From the NCBI GenBank assembly GCA_963971425.1, contig OZ020523.1:17418867-17482866 (forward strand): a stretch of DNA of 64,000 nt, read 5' to 3'. The position numbers and the translations under genes are program-made. Below are positions 34,105 to 45,887 of the stretch, one piece after another (position 1 is the first letter of the stretch; each line of letters opens with the position of its first letter). This stretch comes from Bryoerythrophyllum caledonicum. Taxonomy: Eukaryota > Streptophyta > Bryopsida > Pottiales > Pottiaceae. Under the pieces are notes generated by a model. It was not told the origin of the DNA and did no database searches. It saw only the letters and a program-made list of their open reading frames with translations.

Positions 34105-34499
34105 CCTACGTCCACTAAACTAAAAATAAATTACAAATCTATATTTTTAGAAAAAATTCACAATTACATTAAAGTATAGTCCCTAATGTCAATCCTTCCA
34201 CATTCATATTCAAAATCAAAAACAAAATTTTCAACAACTCTAGATCCTTTATAATAAAATAAATACAAAATACATGTAAATCACCTCCAAACTACACTGT
34301 AAGAGGATGAAAAATTATTCCAAATATGGATGAATGGAACTAATGTCCATTGACAAAAGTCAAGCATGAAAGATTTCATTTCTAGCCAAATATGTGAATG
34401 CTTGAGTAGCACTAGAAATTCTAACAGGATTAATCTTCACTTTCGACGCCGATCTCTCATCCAACCTGGCATCTAGATATCAATCTTATCTTTGCCTCA

Positions 34500-35165
34500 A
34501 AAACAAATGAAGGAGTCATTGATCAATACCTGATGGATGTACCACACGTCAAAGCCCTCTACATCTCTACAGAACTTACACATAAGTGCAGAACTTCGGC
34601 AAAACTTTTTCTTCACAGCTGGAAAATCAGTGATCACAAGTGCTCACTGTATAAGTACATGGATTCATCACGTAGAGTATCAAGTTAAAAACTCGGCATA
34701 CTCGGCAAAACTAAATATCAGCCACCTAGATCTCATAAAACTTGATTCACATTCACTACCAAGTGAACCATATCTGACAAAATCCTGCTACTGAACAATC
34801 ATCTTCGAAACGAAAGAAACAGTTGCCGAAACTTTGCCAGAAGTAGCTGAATGACTCGGACTCACACAAAAACTGTTGATCGCCACTGCACAGCTGATAA
34901 CATACTGTCACTGGACTCGACAGGTTGAGATTCAGCTCACACGACAGAGGCTAGCTCTGAAAGTACAGAGAGAGAAACGCGAGCCCACTCACCCGCATTA
35001 ATTTAGCGTTCACGCTCTAAGTGTACTAGCAACTCTGTTGTTTCTCATTAAAATGATCATTAAAAAGTGTCGCTCTTCCCTCACTACAATGATCCTTCTC
35101 CAGTAAGTACTCAACAATCACCAAATAATCAAGTGGGACACTCGGACTAACAATCAAATGTATGT
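34500..35165. repeat. Inverted segmental duplication, arm 2
   Basis: Reverse-complement match to the flanks of the GLUTAMINE DUMPER-like gene (24940-25235 and 23880-24030), including AAATCAAGTGGGACACTCGG-type sequence near 35125. No coding remnant of that gene is seen in between. It forms the 3' flank of the kinase gene. Confidence 0.65.
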
Positions 35166-35268
35166 GTTACTATTCACCCTCTATAAATCGGCTTAGAAAA
35201 GCCTGACAATATGACGTGAAAATCGACGGGTCTGCTACTAACGGTTCGGACATCTTCGACAGGGCGTA

Positions 35269-36588
35269 CTAGACAGGGCGCTTCGACAGCTCGTTCGTCT
35301 TGGGACGTTTGAAAGTCGGCCCGGGTTGTTGTCGTTGTTGTGCATAGCTGGTCTCATGGTAAGGTTGGAAAACTGGCATTATATCATCACTTAGAGGTAG
35401 TGAAGAACTACTTTGTGGTACAAGACGTCCACAAACATCTGCAGAAACCTTTTTCCTGAACGCGGGAAAAAGGTTCAATATATCATGAAAAGAAGGTCTC
35501 ATTGCCGGATTGGAATGCCAACACTTGCATAATAACTCACGTGCCCAATCACCGACATACTGTGGCAGTTTTGGTCGTGCCCCTTTTAAGACAGGAGTGT
35601 AATTTGTCCTCGAAAGACCTTCAAATGGAAGTTCCCCGGTCAGAATTTCATAGCAGGTCATCCCGAAGCTATAAACATCTGCTTCTTTGGTGAATAATTC
35701 AGGTCTCATTCTGACATTCCCATCCACACAAGCTTGCAATATTTCAGGTGCCCTGAAAAACCCTGTGCCCATCACTCCAACCGAGCTTTCGTAATCGGCC
35801 ACAACGTACTTTGAGTCCCAAGTTACAAGCACGTTCGCTGCTTTCAAATCCCTGTGAATAATGTTTCGTCCATGCAATGAGTCCATCCCTTTTGCAATCT
35901 CATACATGATCCTTGTAGCAACTGTTTCTGGAAATGGTGCAGTGTAGTTGTACCCAAACCAGCTCTGCTTAAACCTGTCAATCATGCGACGAAGATCCTC
36001 CTTTTCTCTCACCAACAGAAACGCAAATCTTCCATCGCTCAACAAAGTTGCACGTACGACGTCACAGAAATACCTCTGACCATACTTGCCTGTACCAAAC
36101 TCTGAAGTTTCCACCTTCTCAGCATGAAAATCCAACATCCCTTGAGGCCACTGGGACCGTAAACGTTTCAAGTACGTCCCCTTCTTAAAGACCTTCAGCG
36201 CGTACCGAATTCCATACTTGCGAGTGAATTCACATAGAGCTGGATCCCGCCACACAACTTCCGCTTCGTAGAGCTCTGCTTGCCCACCCTCCGCAAACTT
36301 CTTCCCCGCCACCAAGGTCCCAAAGTCATCCTCCCTGTCCCCAAACGTCCTGAAGAAAGTACCCCAAGTGGGATGCATTTGCAGCTCCTTGAACACTTTC
36401 ACGTTGCTTGCCTCTGCCTCTTCTTCTTCTTCTTCATAATCGGAGTCCACCTGAGTCCAATGCATTTTGGAGCGCTCAATTTGTTGAACAACAGTAGTGT
36501 CTATCTCAGAGATTGCAGAGAAGAACAAAGAAGTAGAGGTGGATGCAACCACGGAGGAATCATGTTCCGACTTGCTCGATGTAGCCAT
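35269..36588 (-). CDS. Intronless protein kinase with atypical DFG motif
   Basis: The ATG at 36588 (MATSSKSEHD) gives 439 residues. An in-frame ATG at 36660 would add 24, but the later one heads a low-complexity N-terminus more typical of a start. An acidic tract lies at 50-60. The kinase domain is at about 92-378: glycine loop FAEGGQAELYEA (98-109), ALK lysine K132, HRDLKAANVL with D247, DYE at 265-267 in place of DFG, RAPEI (279-283), and DVYSFGMTCYEILTG (304-318). The activation loop is very short. The domain is TKL-like, a plant receptor-like/cytoplasmic type without a membrane segment. DYE instead of DFG may weaken magnesium binding, although the Asp itself is kept. The substrate is unknown. 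The Gln/Pro-rich tail (400-439) is unassigned. Confidence 0.8.
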   Translation of the reverse strand: MATSSKSEHDSSVVASTSTSLFFSAISEIDTTVVQQIERSKMHWTQVDSDYEEEEEEAEASNVKVFKELQMHPTWGTFFRTFGDREDDFGTLVAGKKFAEGGQAELYEAEVVWRDPALCEFTRKYGIRYALKVFKKGTYLKRLRSQWPQGMLDFHAEKVETSEFGTGKYGQRYFCDVVRATLLSDGRFAFLLVREKEDLRRMIDRFKQSWFGYNYTAPFPETVATRIMYEIAKGMDSLHGRNIIHRDLKAANVLVTWDSKYVVADYESSVGVMGTGFFRAPEILQACVDGNVRMRPELFTKEADVYSFGMTCYEILTGELPFEGLSRTNYTPVLKGARPKLPQYVGDWARELLCKCWHSNPAMRPSFHDILNLFPAFRKKVSADVCGRLVPQSSSSLPLSDDIMPVFQPYHETSYAQQRQQPGPTFKRPKTNELSKRPV

Positions 36589-36660
36589 CGTAGAAAAGCC
36601 TACTTTTCTCGAGTAGCACCTACACACAAGCACATCCCCACTTAAGTACAAGACAATCAA

Positions 36661-37572
36661 CCGCCAACCAAAAACCGAAACAAAAATCTAGATTGACTCC
36701 GAATATAAAGAGAAAGACTCTACAGTCCATGGAAGTGCATAGATACTGACAAAGATTAGAGTTATCAAAGGGTTGAAATGGGCGATTTTGAAGTATTTTG
36801 TTGAAAGTTAGTCAAGACTTTATCAGGGCTGAAGAGCGCCAAGCTCTTCCATTCTCAAGTGATTGAAAGACCACGAAGCTCTTCTATACCTCTCAGCAAT
36901 TTTGAGTGAACATCAAGCACCGTAATAAATAAAAAGAAGAGGTGTCTTCTTAACACATCAAACAACTTTACAAACCACTAAAGAAACTCCTGAAATTCCT
37001 TCACTGTATTTCACAAAGAAGAGGGAGATCAGTACCTTACTGTTAAAAACGGATTTAGAGTGGTAAAAACGGATTTAGAGTCCTCGGAATGGTAAGCGGA
37101 AAACGGCGGGTTTGTTCAGACTTGAGAGATGACAGAAAACGCAACAATCTAATCAACACTTGAAAGCTAAGATCAACATATGGAAAGAGTCACTACAAGC
37201 AACACTATCGTTTTCACTCAAGAAGTATGTCGCCCTTCACTCATTTAGAACGAGGCAAAGCTTCCATTTTTATGTCCTTTGTGACTAATCTGACTCACGC
37301 ACTCACAAAATCCTCAGAGGTTGGCGCAGACGTGAGAGTGGAGAGGTGAACAGAAAATGCAACAACAGCGAGGAGGTTGAAGAATTCACAGCTGAAAACC
37401 GGTACCCCAGAAAATTTTCAATAGTAGGAAATATGGACTTTTCAATCGTTGAGGACGTGGCCTGGCCGGCACTTTTGGACTTTGGACTTTGGAGAGTAGT
37501 GTTGGCACGGATTTCCAAGTATTGAGATATTCCAGATTTCTTATGTACACGTCTCTGGAGCTAGACTTCATG
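36661..37572. other. Upstream region of the kinase gene, no gene seen
   Basis: Non-coding. A short tandem GGTAAAAACGGATTTAGAG occurs twice near 37045-37080. Nothing else is recognised. Confidence 0.5.
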
Positions 37573-37770
37573 GCCATGCTGCTGGACACGCAGCACGTAC
37601 TACTCGCGCGGGTTGGGCCTGTTGACGTCGGGCCAGAGCCTGCTGGCGGACGCGCGTACGAAGTGCGCCGTGTAGTCCAACCGTTGCGTGGAGTTCTTCA
37701 CTAGCTTCGGCAAGGCGATGGTGGCCATGAGGCAGATTGAGGTGCTGACGGGCAGTTCCACATCGCCTAC
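37573..37770 (+). pseudogene. Class III peroxidase C-terminal fragment
   Basis: In the frame starting ACG at 37595 the sequence reads TYYSRGLGLLTSGQSLLADA, then RTKCAV, TAG, SNRCVEFFTSFGKAMVAM and RQIEVLTGS. This is the end of the plant secretory peroxidase fold (D-x-x-YY...LL.S.Q.L..D.RT....V...F...FxxAMVxMxxIxVLTG). One in-frame stop and a frame change just upstream (LDTQH in another frame) show it is a pseudogene. The haem-binding and catalytic histidines of the intact family lie outside this piece. Confidence 0.75.
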
Positions 37771-37790
37771 GTCAATTGATCATGGATTTC

Positions 37791-39656
37791 CCCTCAGCCA
37801 ACGAGTCAATCAATCTCTCGCAAATTGTGGCGACGTAGGGTGGATTTTGTGGGAAGGTGCAGATTTAGGGTTTGGGTTAGTTAGCCATCTTTGAGAGTGA
37901 AGGACGAGTTTCAAGCATGAGATAATACGAGGAATGTGTTAGTTGATTCGAGATAAATTGAGGGGTATTTTATGGATGCACTGATTTTCACTTCAATGTT
38001 ATTGATCACGTGTAGGGTATGTAATGCTGAGCTGCAAGTGGACAGTCCAGGAGGACAGGTTGAAAGGGTGAAACGTGCAATACAGCAATAAGCTGGTGTC
38101 GACAACGAGGTTTCGAAGAATTTGTTTCTTCAAGGATGTGATGGACTTTCCTTCCCCTACTTTTGTGAATTATGAGTGCGTCTGGAATTGGAGAGTTTTG
38201 GATGCATTAATAGGTTGCAGGCCGAAGAAGGTTGCCCTTCTTTGACGGATGGAATTTCGCATTTTTCAACGGTCAGTTTCTAGTTGTGGAAATGGTGTGC
38301 GTCGTTTGTCTGTACAGAAGCTGGCGCTGCGATGTCGGCAACCTGTATCAATGGAGATCTGATTTAGTGCCAGAGGTCGCTTCTGTGAAGCTCCCATCCC
38401 CACTATTTTTCCTGTAGCATCTGTGATGGCCCTGTCACATTCAAGTTTTGACACTAATGTACTTCATTATTGGGACTCGGTGCGTGGGAGTAGCTGACGG
38501 TGTTGGTGGTTAAGCTCTCCTTGACCTGATCCGATCGGACTTTGTACGTACTCCTGATATCATATATAGTCTCTGCCTTTTCAGATGATACCTGCTGTGC
38601 TGACAACAGTGTCGAGCATGGCCTCTATTAATTAAACTGCAGTGCTAAACATTTCTTTTCCAATTTAGGGGTGTTTTCATAAACCACGTGGCCTCAACGT
38701 GACCACTTGTGAACATTGCAGGTGTTAATGCTGGACGTCATTATGCTCAGGAGAGTGTGCGGAGAGGGCTCGCAACGTGGGGAGTACGTGTGACCCCAAG
38801 TCGGTTCTGATCTAGGCAGCTAAGCGAACCCAGTCGACCATGGGTACTGCAGCGACATTGATAGCTTCATTCTACGACCAGGTTAAATCACCTTCGCGGA
38901 ATGCCAGCCCTTAAAATTTTGGACCAGTCTAGCCTCTCTAACTACAGTAGACTAATATTGGTTTAGTTTCTGTCATATTTTGTTGGACTTGAAGGTCGTG
39001 GTGCATCTCAATAAATTAGTCTTAAAAATGAAGGGACTGGGTGCGTTGGGCTATTGGATCAGTACTCTGCACATGCGCAATTCTGAAGCCCTTGCTGTTC
39101 CATTTGTTAGTGCCACTCTTCCATGGATTTAATAGCTTAGACTTTACAGATAGCACCAATTTCAGAAACGCGAAACAATCACGTAGTGTAGAGAAGAGTT
39201 TCGAAAAAACGTCTGGAACGGTTCATGAGGAGAGGTAGAGGCACTATAGTAGAGATGCCAGATTGCTAACTACAGTAGAGATGCCAGATTTTGTAAGAGA
39301 CTGAGCATGTTCTCACTCTGCATTTCTACTTGGTGCTACAGACGTTTAGCGAACATTCCTTGACGTTAGTGAATAATGTTAGTGAATAATGGAAGTTGGT
39401 ACCGTTCTCATCATGTGATGAACATTGAACACATAGATGGAGCGGGAAAGAACGAGTCATTCCCAGACGCATCAGATTTAAGCCTAAAACCAGTCAGAGT
39501 TGGCTTCAATCAACCAGATCAATTACACCTCCACAGCTTGCAAATACGAAAAATATCACATCAGGTTGTGGATCTCACCACTGCAGTTTGTGAACATGAG
39601 ATTCATCCCTGCAAACCAGGTAGTACGTAGCGCTCATGCCAATCTCATGCGTCCCA
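37791..39656. other. Non-coding spacer
   Basis: No gene recognised. Near 39240-39295 there is a short tandem ACTANAGTAGAGATGCCAGATT duplication. Confidence 0.5.
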
Positions 39657-39663
39657 TATGTCC

Positions 39664-39863
39664 GGTAGTGTCCGTATGTCTGTCCAATAAAGGTTGTTGT
39701 CCGTCCGGTAAAGAATATTCTAGAATATTTGGGAACATTCCTACAGAATTGAGCAATATTCTCTAGAATATTTCAAGCATCTATCCGGTAAGGGTGTTGT
39801 CCGTCCTGCCCGTCTGTCCGTCCGTCCGTTGTCTTTGGGCCCTTGTTTGTCTATGTAGACAAC
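39664..39863. repeat. Dispersed GTCCGTCC element, copy 2
   Basis: Second copy of the element at 33871-34104, same orientation. It contains the perfect palindrome AATATTCTAGAATATT near 39716 and a run of CCGT units near 39815-39830, and ends TGTCTATGTAGACAAC. Confidence 0.65.
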
Positions 39864-40309
39864 TTTGTTGGTGTCAAAGTAGCAAAGCTCATCTGAGAGG
39901 TCAATCATCAATGTTGGTGTAACAGTGGTATCCACTGTCAAGTTCCACCATAATTCACTTGGAGAACTGCCAAGAGAGAAAGAATCTATGTGAACTTACA
40001 CCATGAGTAATGAAGAAAGGCTCAAAAGTCACCTAGTATTCTCATTTTGCTCTTTTGTTACTCATTTTTGCGTAATTTGAAAATCCAATCGATCAAAAAT
40101 AAGGTTTATGTTTCTTCTTGGAGTTGAATGGAGATCTTTGATATCAATGATGAATTTAAATTTGTTTTGTGCACCTTGGCGAAGGAAGCTGAGAAAATTT
40201 AATAGAGTGAAAGTTTTGCACTGTGGGAGGATTTTCTTTTTACAATTTCATATAGATATATTGTTACCTTGTTGTATTTAAAGTCTCATAATTGAAAGTA
40301 GAGGAAATG

Positions 40310-40625
40310 GTTCATTTTCTTCGATGCATTTAGTGGATCAACAAACTTTGACTTCAAATTTTTGCCCTACACAAGGTCTAAATTCACTACCATCGTGTTA
40401 AGCATGATACTAGTTCCTTGCACACCAATTTTTAGGGGTAGAAAAAGGGTGTAGCATAATCAAAAAAATTGTGCAAGGAGTGGAGGTTCAAAAACTGTCA
40501 ATTCACGTTATATTTTTTGAGGAAATGAATATATTTTAGAATGAGAATCCGAATAGTCAATAAGATGGTTTACACCACATAATACCGTGGGGAAAATAAA
40601 AAGTAAAATATATGAAGATCTCTTC
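40310..40625 (+). repeat. Dispersed repeat family 1, copy B
   Basis: Same family as copy A in opposite orientation. It is uninterrupted at GTGTTAAGCATGATAC, the site that carries an insertion in copies C and D. Confidence 0.75.
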
Positions 40626-41389
40626 TATTGTTTGTTTTAGTAGGAAATCATCTTCTTTTATCGTCATCTATGAAGTTATTCACTATTGATGAGCAGTTCT
40701 TTTGTGATTTTTGCAGATTGGGAAGCCTTTTTCTTAAACACAAACATGTAGAGTTTGTTTATGGAGGTCTTTCAATTATAATTCTTTACTTGAGAGTGGA
40801 AGAGCTGGGTGATCTTTAACCTCTTAAAAATCTTTGAGTAACTTTCACCAAAAACACTTCAAAATTTCCCATTCGAATACAATCAGTGGAAAGAAGAAAA
40901 AGAAAGTGTCTCATTCAATCCTTTTGCTAACTCGATTCTTTGCTAATGGCTTTAGCATCTACGCACTTCCATGTAGAATCTTTCTCTCCACATTTGAGAT
41001 TGTTCTAGATTTACTGATATATCAACTGAATCAGTCTAAAGTTCTATGTAAAATGTATCCAAATAATTAACAATGTGTTTGGGTTTCGCGTTTACTATCG
41101 CTATTTTATATAGATTTATGATACAAAGACAAATAGATGAGTAACAATAGGGACGTACTGAAAACTTCACAAGCGTTCTGAAGTGCAGTGAAGTTGTTTC
41201 TTGATAATTGGAAATACTGATTAAGTGTTTACTTTGAATTGGGATTTTGTAAACGCATTCAATTCATTGATCTTTCAGTGATTGTATAGTATGATCTGGA
41301 AAGTTGGCACTCTCATTTTATTATCAAACATCTAGTTCATGGTCTAAGAATCAAGGATAAAACACGGAACCAAATTTTAATAGAAGGTG

Positions 41390-42560
41390 AAATCAGCCTT
41401 GACCCCTAGAGTTTCTTCACAATTTCACACCAAAAGCACTTCAAAGCTGATGATTCTAGTGTAAAGAGTCGAGAAGGAAACCAAAAAAAAAACCATTTCT
41501 AATTTGAACCACAGCATCTAAACCCCTAAAGTACCGTGACAATTTCACACCAAAAACACTTCAAAATTGTTGGATTCTAATTCAATGAGTAAAGAAGGAA
41601 ACAAAAACTTTTATTTCTAGTTTTGATCCTAGGATCTCAATTCAATCTCTTTGAGTAAAATCCCCTCTAAATTTTATAGACTTTGACCGCACGGACTGAA
41701 AGATTATAGTGTTTGAAGTCAAGTGGTTCATTTTCTTCTTTGTGTTAAGTGGATCAGCAGACTTTGACTTCACTTTGTGTCAAATGTTTGCACTACAAAA
41801 GGTCTAAATCCATTACCATTGTGTCAATCCTTGTAGGTCTGAAAAGCCACAGTTGGATTACAACATGATGTTTTTTGTGTATTTGACATATAAGGTGTAA
41901 GAATTGATGTATATGATAGTTACAAAAGTTTGAATTTGGGTTGAGCCTCATCCAATTTCACATGACAAATTTAATTTAGATCATTATTGCACCTACTACA
42001 TGCTTGAGAAGTTGCAAAATTGTCATGTATTCTACATGTATGGTGTGGTATTTGAGCATGATATGGTTGAGATATTGAAATGACCTCCAAATGAAAGATG
42101 TTATTTGAAGAATCTTCAATCCAAAGGTGTATGTCTTGGTAAATTTTAATACATTTTTTGTTTGTTTAGAGTAAAATACGTGAGCACAAATATAATCCCC
42201 CAGTGACCTTTCAGGGTTAAGCATGATGTTAGTTCCATATTCACCAATTTTTAGAGGTAGAAGAAGGGTGTAGCATATCCAAAACAATGGTGCAAGTAGT
42301 GGAGGTTCAAAATTGCCAATTCACGTTTTATTTTTTGTGAACTTAATATGTTTTAGATTGATGATCCAAATGATCAATAAGAAGGACTACAACACATATT
42401 GTTGTAGAAAATTTTAAAAACTAAAAATATGAAGATCTCTAAGCTTTATGTGGAAAGGAAGAAGTTCTTTTGGTATCTTGCCGGACAATGTGTGACAATG
42501 TGTGACAATGTGTGAAAATGTTTGACTTGGGTTAATATGCTATGCTACTAAAGACAAGAA
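41390..42560 (+). repeat. Dispersed repeat family 1, copy C (interrupted)
   Basis: The longest copy, from about 41390 (CACAATTTCACACCAAAAGCAC duplicated internally near 41425 and 41540) to 42560. It is split by the TTAA element at 41828-42216. Near 42484-42517 there are three tandem ACAATGTGTG units. Confidence 0.75.
41828..42216. mobile_element. TTAA-inserted element (family 2), copy 1
   Basis: Inserted in family-1 copy C at the site that reads GTGTTAAGCATG in uninterrupted copies. Here the left border reads GTG-TCAA and the right border CAGGG-TTAA-GCATG, consistent with a duplicated TTAA of which the left one has mutated. The ends TCCTTGTAGGTC and CCCTGAAAGGTC (inverted) are similar. The right 220 bp match 46600-46784 and 48285-48467. 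Confidence 0.65.
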
Positions 42561-42879
42561 CTTTTTATTGACAATATGAAAGGAAATCATATTACTTGCT
42601 GGCATTGAAAAATCTCACATTCAATAGAGTGTCCTTGCAAAAAAAAATTGGAGGTGCCCAACATGCCCGTTCTCCCCATCAATAATTCAAACCCTATGAC
42701 TTTTTCATTAAATGTTGGATTTAGGAAATAAAAATGTTCTCCAACTAAATGCACTTCTACACTAAAACAAATCAAAGAGGAATGTTAGAAATTAACACCA
42801 TAAGAACTTTACCAAACTTTCAAAAAGCTCATTTTTTACACTTTGTCCTGTAGGGGTTAATTACAAATTTTTCAATAAC

Positions 42880-43530
42880 ATGCTCACAAAATCTCATAAA
42901 CTTTGACCTCATTTATTGTAAGATTATAGTGTTTGAAGTAGAAAAAAGGTTAATTTTCTTCCCTTTGAGAGGATTAGTAGACTTTGATTTCACTTGGTAT
43001 CAAAGTTTTGCACTACACAATATCTAAATTTCGTACCATCATGTTGAACATGATACAGTCGGCTCCCTCTACAACAACCTTGTTGGTTCTGCTTGCTATA
43101 TTTGAGAGGTTGTTATAATGGAAAGGGGTAAATGAGTACTCCAAGTGTTGCTGTTACAAAGGGAGAAGATTGGTTTTGATTTCAACTGGCTGTTATAACT
43201 AAATTGTTGTTGTATCAGATGCTTGTACAAAGGGAGCTGACTGTATTAGTTCCTTGGACACCAATTTTTGGACGAAAAGAGGTGGAACATATTCAAAAAA
43301 ATTGTGCAAGGAAGGAGGTTTCATTTTTTGGTGAACTCAATATGTTTTAGAATGAGAATCCAAATAGTCAACAAGAAGGTTTTCTCTACATTTTGTAGTA
43401 GGAACAGTAAAAAGTAAAATCAATAATTCAGATCTTTAATTTATATGTGGAATAGAACAAAGTTTTTTGGTGACAATGTGTAACAATGTGTGAAAATGTT
43501 TGACTTGGGTTAATATGCCATAATTTCACT
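42880..43530 (+). repeat. Dispersed repeat family 1, copy D (interrupted)
   Basis: Same family, split by the MITE at 43056-43243. It ends with GTGTGAAAATGTTTGACTTG and GGTTAATATGCC as in other copies. Confidence 0.75.
43056..43243. mobile_element. Tc1/mariner-like MITE with TA duplication
   Basis: The ends CAGTCGGCTCCCTCTACAA and (inverted) CAGTCAGCTCCCTTTGTACAA form the terminal repeats, with TA on both sides (43054-43055, 43244-43245). Uninterrupted family-1 copies have a single TA at this point (CATGATA...TAGTTCC), so the insertion and the TA duplication are confirmed by paralogous empty sites. 188 bp, non-coding. The CAGT start and TA target suit the Tc1/mariner/pogo group. Confidence 0.85.
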
Positions 43531-45887
43531 CCATAGTTTCATCCAAATAATTTGATTTTTCATTTAAATAATTACATCCAACATATTCCGGCACAAAACG
43601 GTCGAGGATTGCAAGTTGACAAACAAACTACCGAACAATATTCTTTTATTGTAAGAAACATACTTCTAATCCTTTTTACTATATTGCTTTTAAATTTGAA
43701 AACGTTTTTCTGAAGCTACCTAAATGATATTTACAGAATATGACAAGAAAAGTCCAAAATTTCCTCCTTCACACGATATGTTAAAGATTATCAAACAAAC
43801 CCTTGTGGAAGAAGTTTAGAGCGCTTCAGTAAAGAGTAAAAGTAAATATTATGGTGAGAACAAATGTTGAAGTGAGAAGGAAAAGAGAATGCTTTCATAA
43901 AGGATAGGAAAGCATGTTATGGCAAGAGAATGCTCCATCAAAAAATTTAAAAAAAGGATGCCACAGTGCAAGTTTCCCATCCAATTGTAATATAAAAGCA
44001 TTTATTCATCCCATCAAAAAGGTAAAATATGGCACAAGCTTGAGACTCATAAAATGTAGCAATATCTTTAAGAAGATTGTTACAACACAGTGTTACAATT
44101 CGTATCAAAAGATAGGAGTTTCTTGAGAATAGTTGAATGAAATTTCCTACTTTCAGAGTGATTTCTTCTACTAACATATGGAAATCAACAAAATGCACAT
44201 CCACATCAGTTCACGTTTGAGACAAACAACCGATAAACGTGTAGACATCACCGAAAACATTTGCGCGTTCTGAACAAAGTGTGAAGATAAACAAGTAGAT
44301 CACTAAGGGAAAAGTGATGCTTCTCCCAAAGCCTAAAGAATGACTACTACAAAGTTTCTACAACTAAACCAACATGAATTTCCATAATGAATCATGGCAA
44401 TTAGAAGAGCGCACAAGTTGCAGACTGGACGTACATTTGCAGCATGCACAAATCCTTCACCTTGGTTTCAGGGACCCCAAATGAGCTGCAAGCCATGGAT
44501 TACAACCTCCTTCAGTAATGACTCTGTTCTCGTCATGAGCACGTACTCAACTATCGTCAATTATCCACAGGAGCCCTCCTGAGGACAGAAGACAAAACAC
44601 CACCACCTTCACTTCTCCACTACAAACCCCATCCAAACACTTGAGAATACCAGAGACCAGTCCAAAAATCTTTCCAACATGCGGAAGTGGTCTAACGATC
44701 GCTTGCTAACTATGAAATATCTACTAAAAGGGTAACAACCTGAAGGGTCAAGTGGTCGCCTCAGTTATCGTCAATAAGCCACACTCCTCCTGACAAATTC
44801 AGCACGAACAACATCTTCACTTTTCTACATGGAGAAGCTTTCCTAAGTTTATGAAATAAAAAAGCGTATCAGAGAGAGATCAGACCAAGCAACAAACAAA
44901 AGAGGTGAAGGCTCTACAGGAAACACACACAAAAGCGCTATTTCGAGAGAGAGTTTTTTCTAACATACATGCATATAAGGGAACAACTCTCACAGTCATC
45001 ATGTGGAAGTCCGCATCAAGACGCGCCCCCATCACGTATCATCGCGGTCATCTACGCAAAATTAGAGCACTTGTGAGGGCTTAGACAGGAATAATCATGT
45101 CTTTCAAGTGCCCAAAGTACAGTTCTAGACAAATTACAGACAGGATATGACCTGGAAGAGATCACGCTCGGCAACAAGGACAAGGATTAAAGCTGAAAAA
45201 CGAGAATCTAACGTCCACTGCAAATTCACCTCTTTCAGGTTCACGGAATAAAATGTGGATATTCCAGAATCTTGAACAGGACTATTTGCTTCTGTGCAAG
45301 ACTTTACCACGTAAATGAATGAATGAAAGAAAGAATTCTGCTCACAACATTCGCTATGTGTCGTCTTCATGCACACAAACCTTTTCGTCATGAGCACGAT
45401 ACCATCAAACGTGTCTAGATCCTCACTCGAGTTCAAGAACACAACATAAAACTCAACTACCCGCTTCATAACGATCGGTACCGTACCAAAGTCACCTACT
45501 GAGAGCTAAATTCAAGGGTGAAGCCCTCTACCGGGCTAGCGAGGAAGGTTGAGAGACATCTACGGGATATAAGTTTAGATGGAGATATTACTTACAATGG
45601 CAGCTTCTCAAATGCAATTCTCAGTCTTGAAAAAACACTAAACTGTCACTGTGATGAATATCTCCGCTTAAACACATTCTGCACTAAATAATGGAAGGAG
45701 AACAAAACAAATCGAAATCAGAAGCTGCAGGACTGGGACACGAAACTTTCATCTCATGCCATTTCAACAAACTTTCCCGTTCACCAGAAATTGCCAATAG
45801 AAGTAAAAAAAAAATGTACAGAGACGTGCATTCTAAAGAGAAGTTGGTCTAAACGGTAGAGAAAGGTGGCAAGAGCAACGCACATGA
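43531..45887. other. Non-coding spacer downstream of the NFD6-like gene
   Basis: No credible gene and no clear mobile element. The part next to 45888 probably includes the 3' untranslated region or alternative last exon of the NFD6-like gene. Confidence 0.5.

Noticed and set aside
44394-45469. Possible small genes in the spacer downstream of NFD6-like
   Set aside because: Frames of 60-110 codons without similarity, composition bias or splice support.
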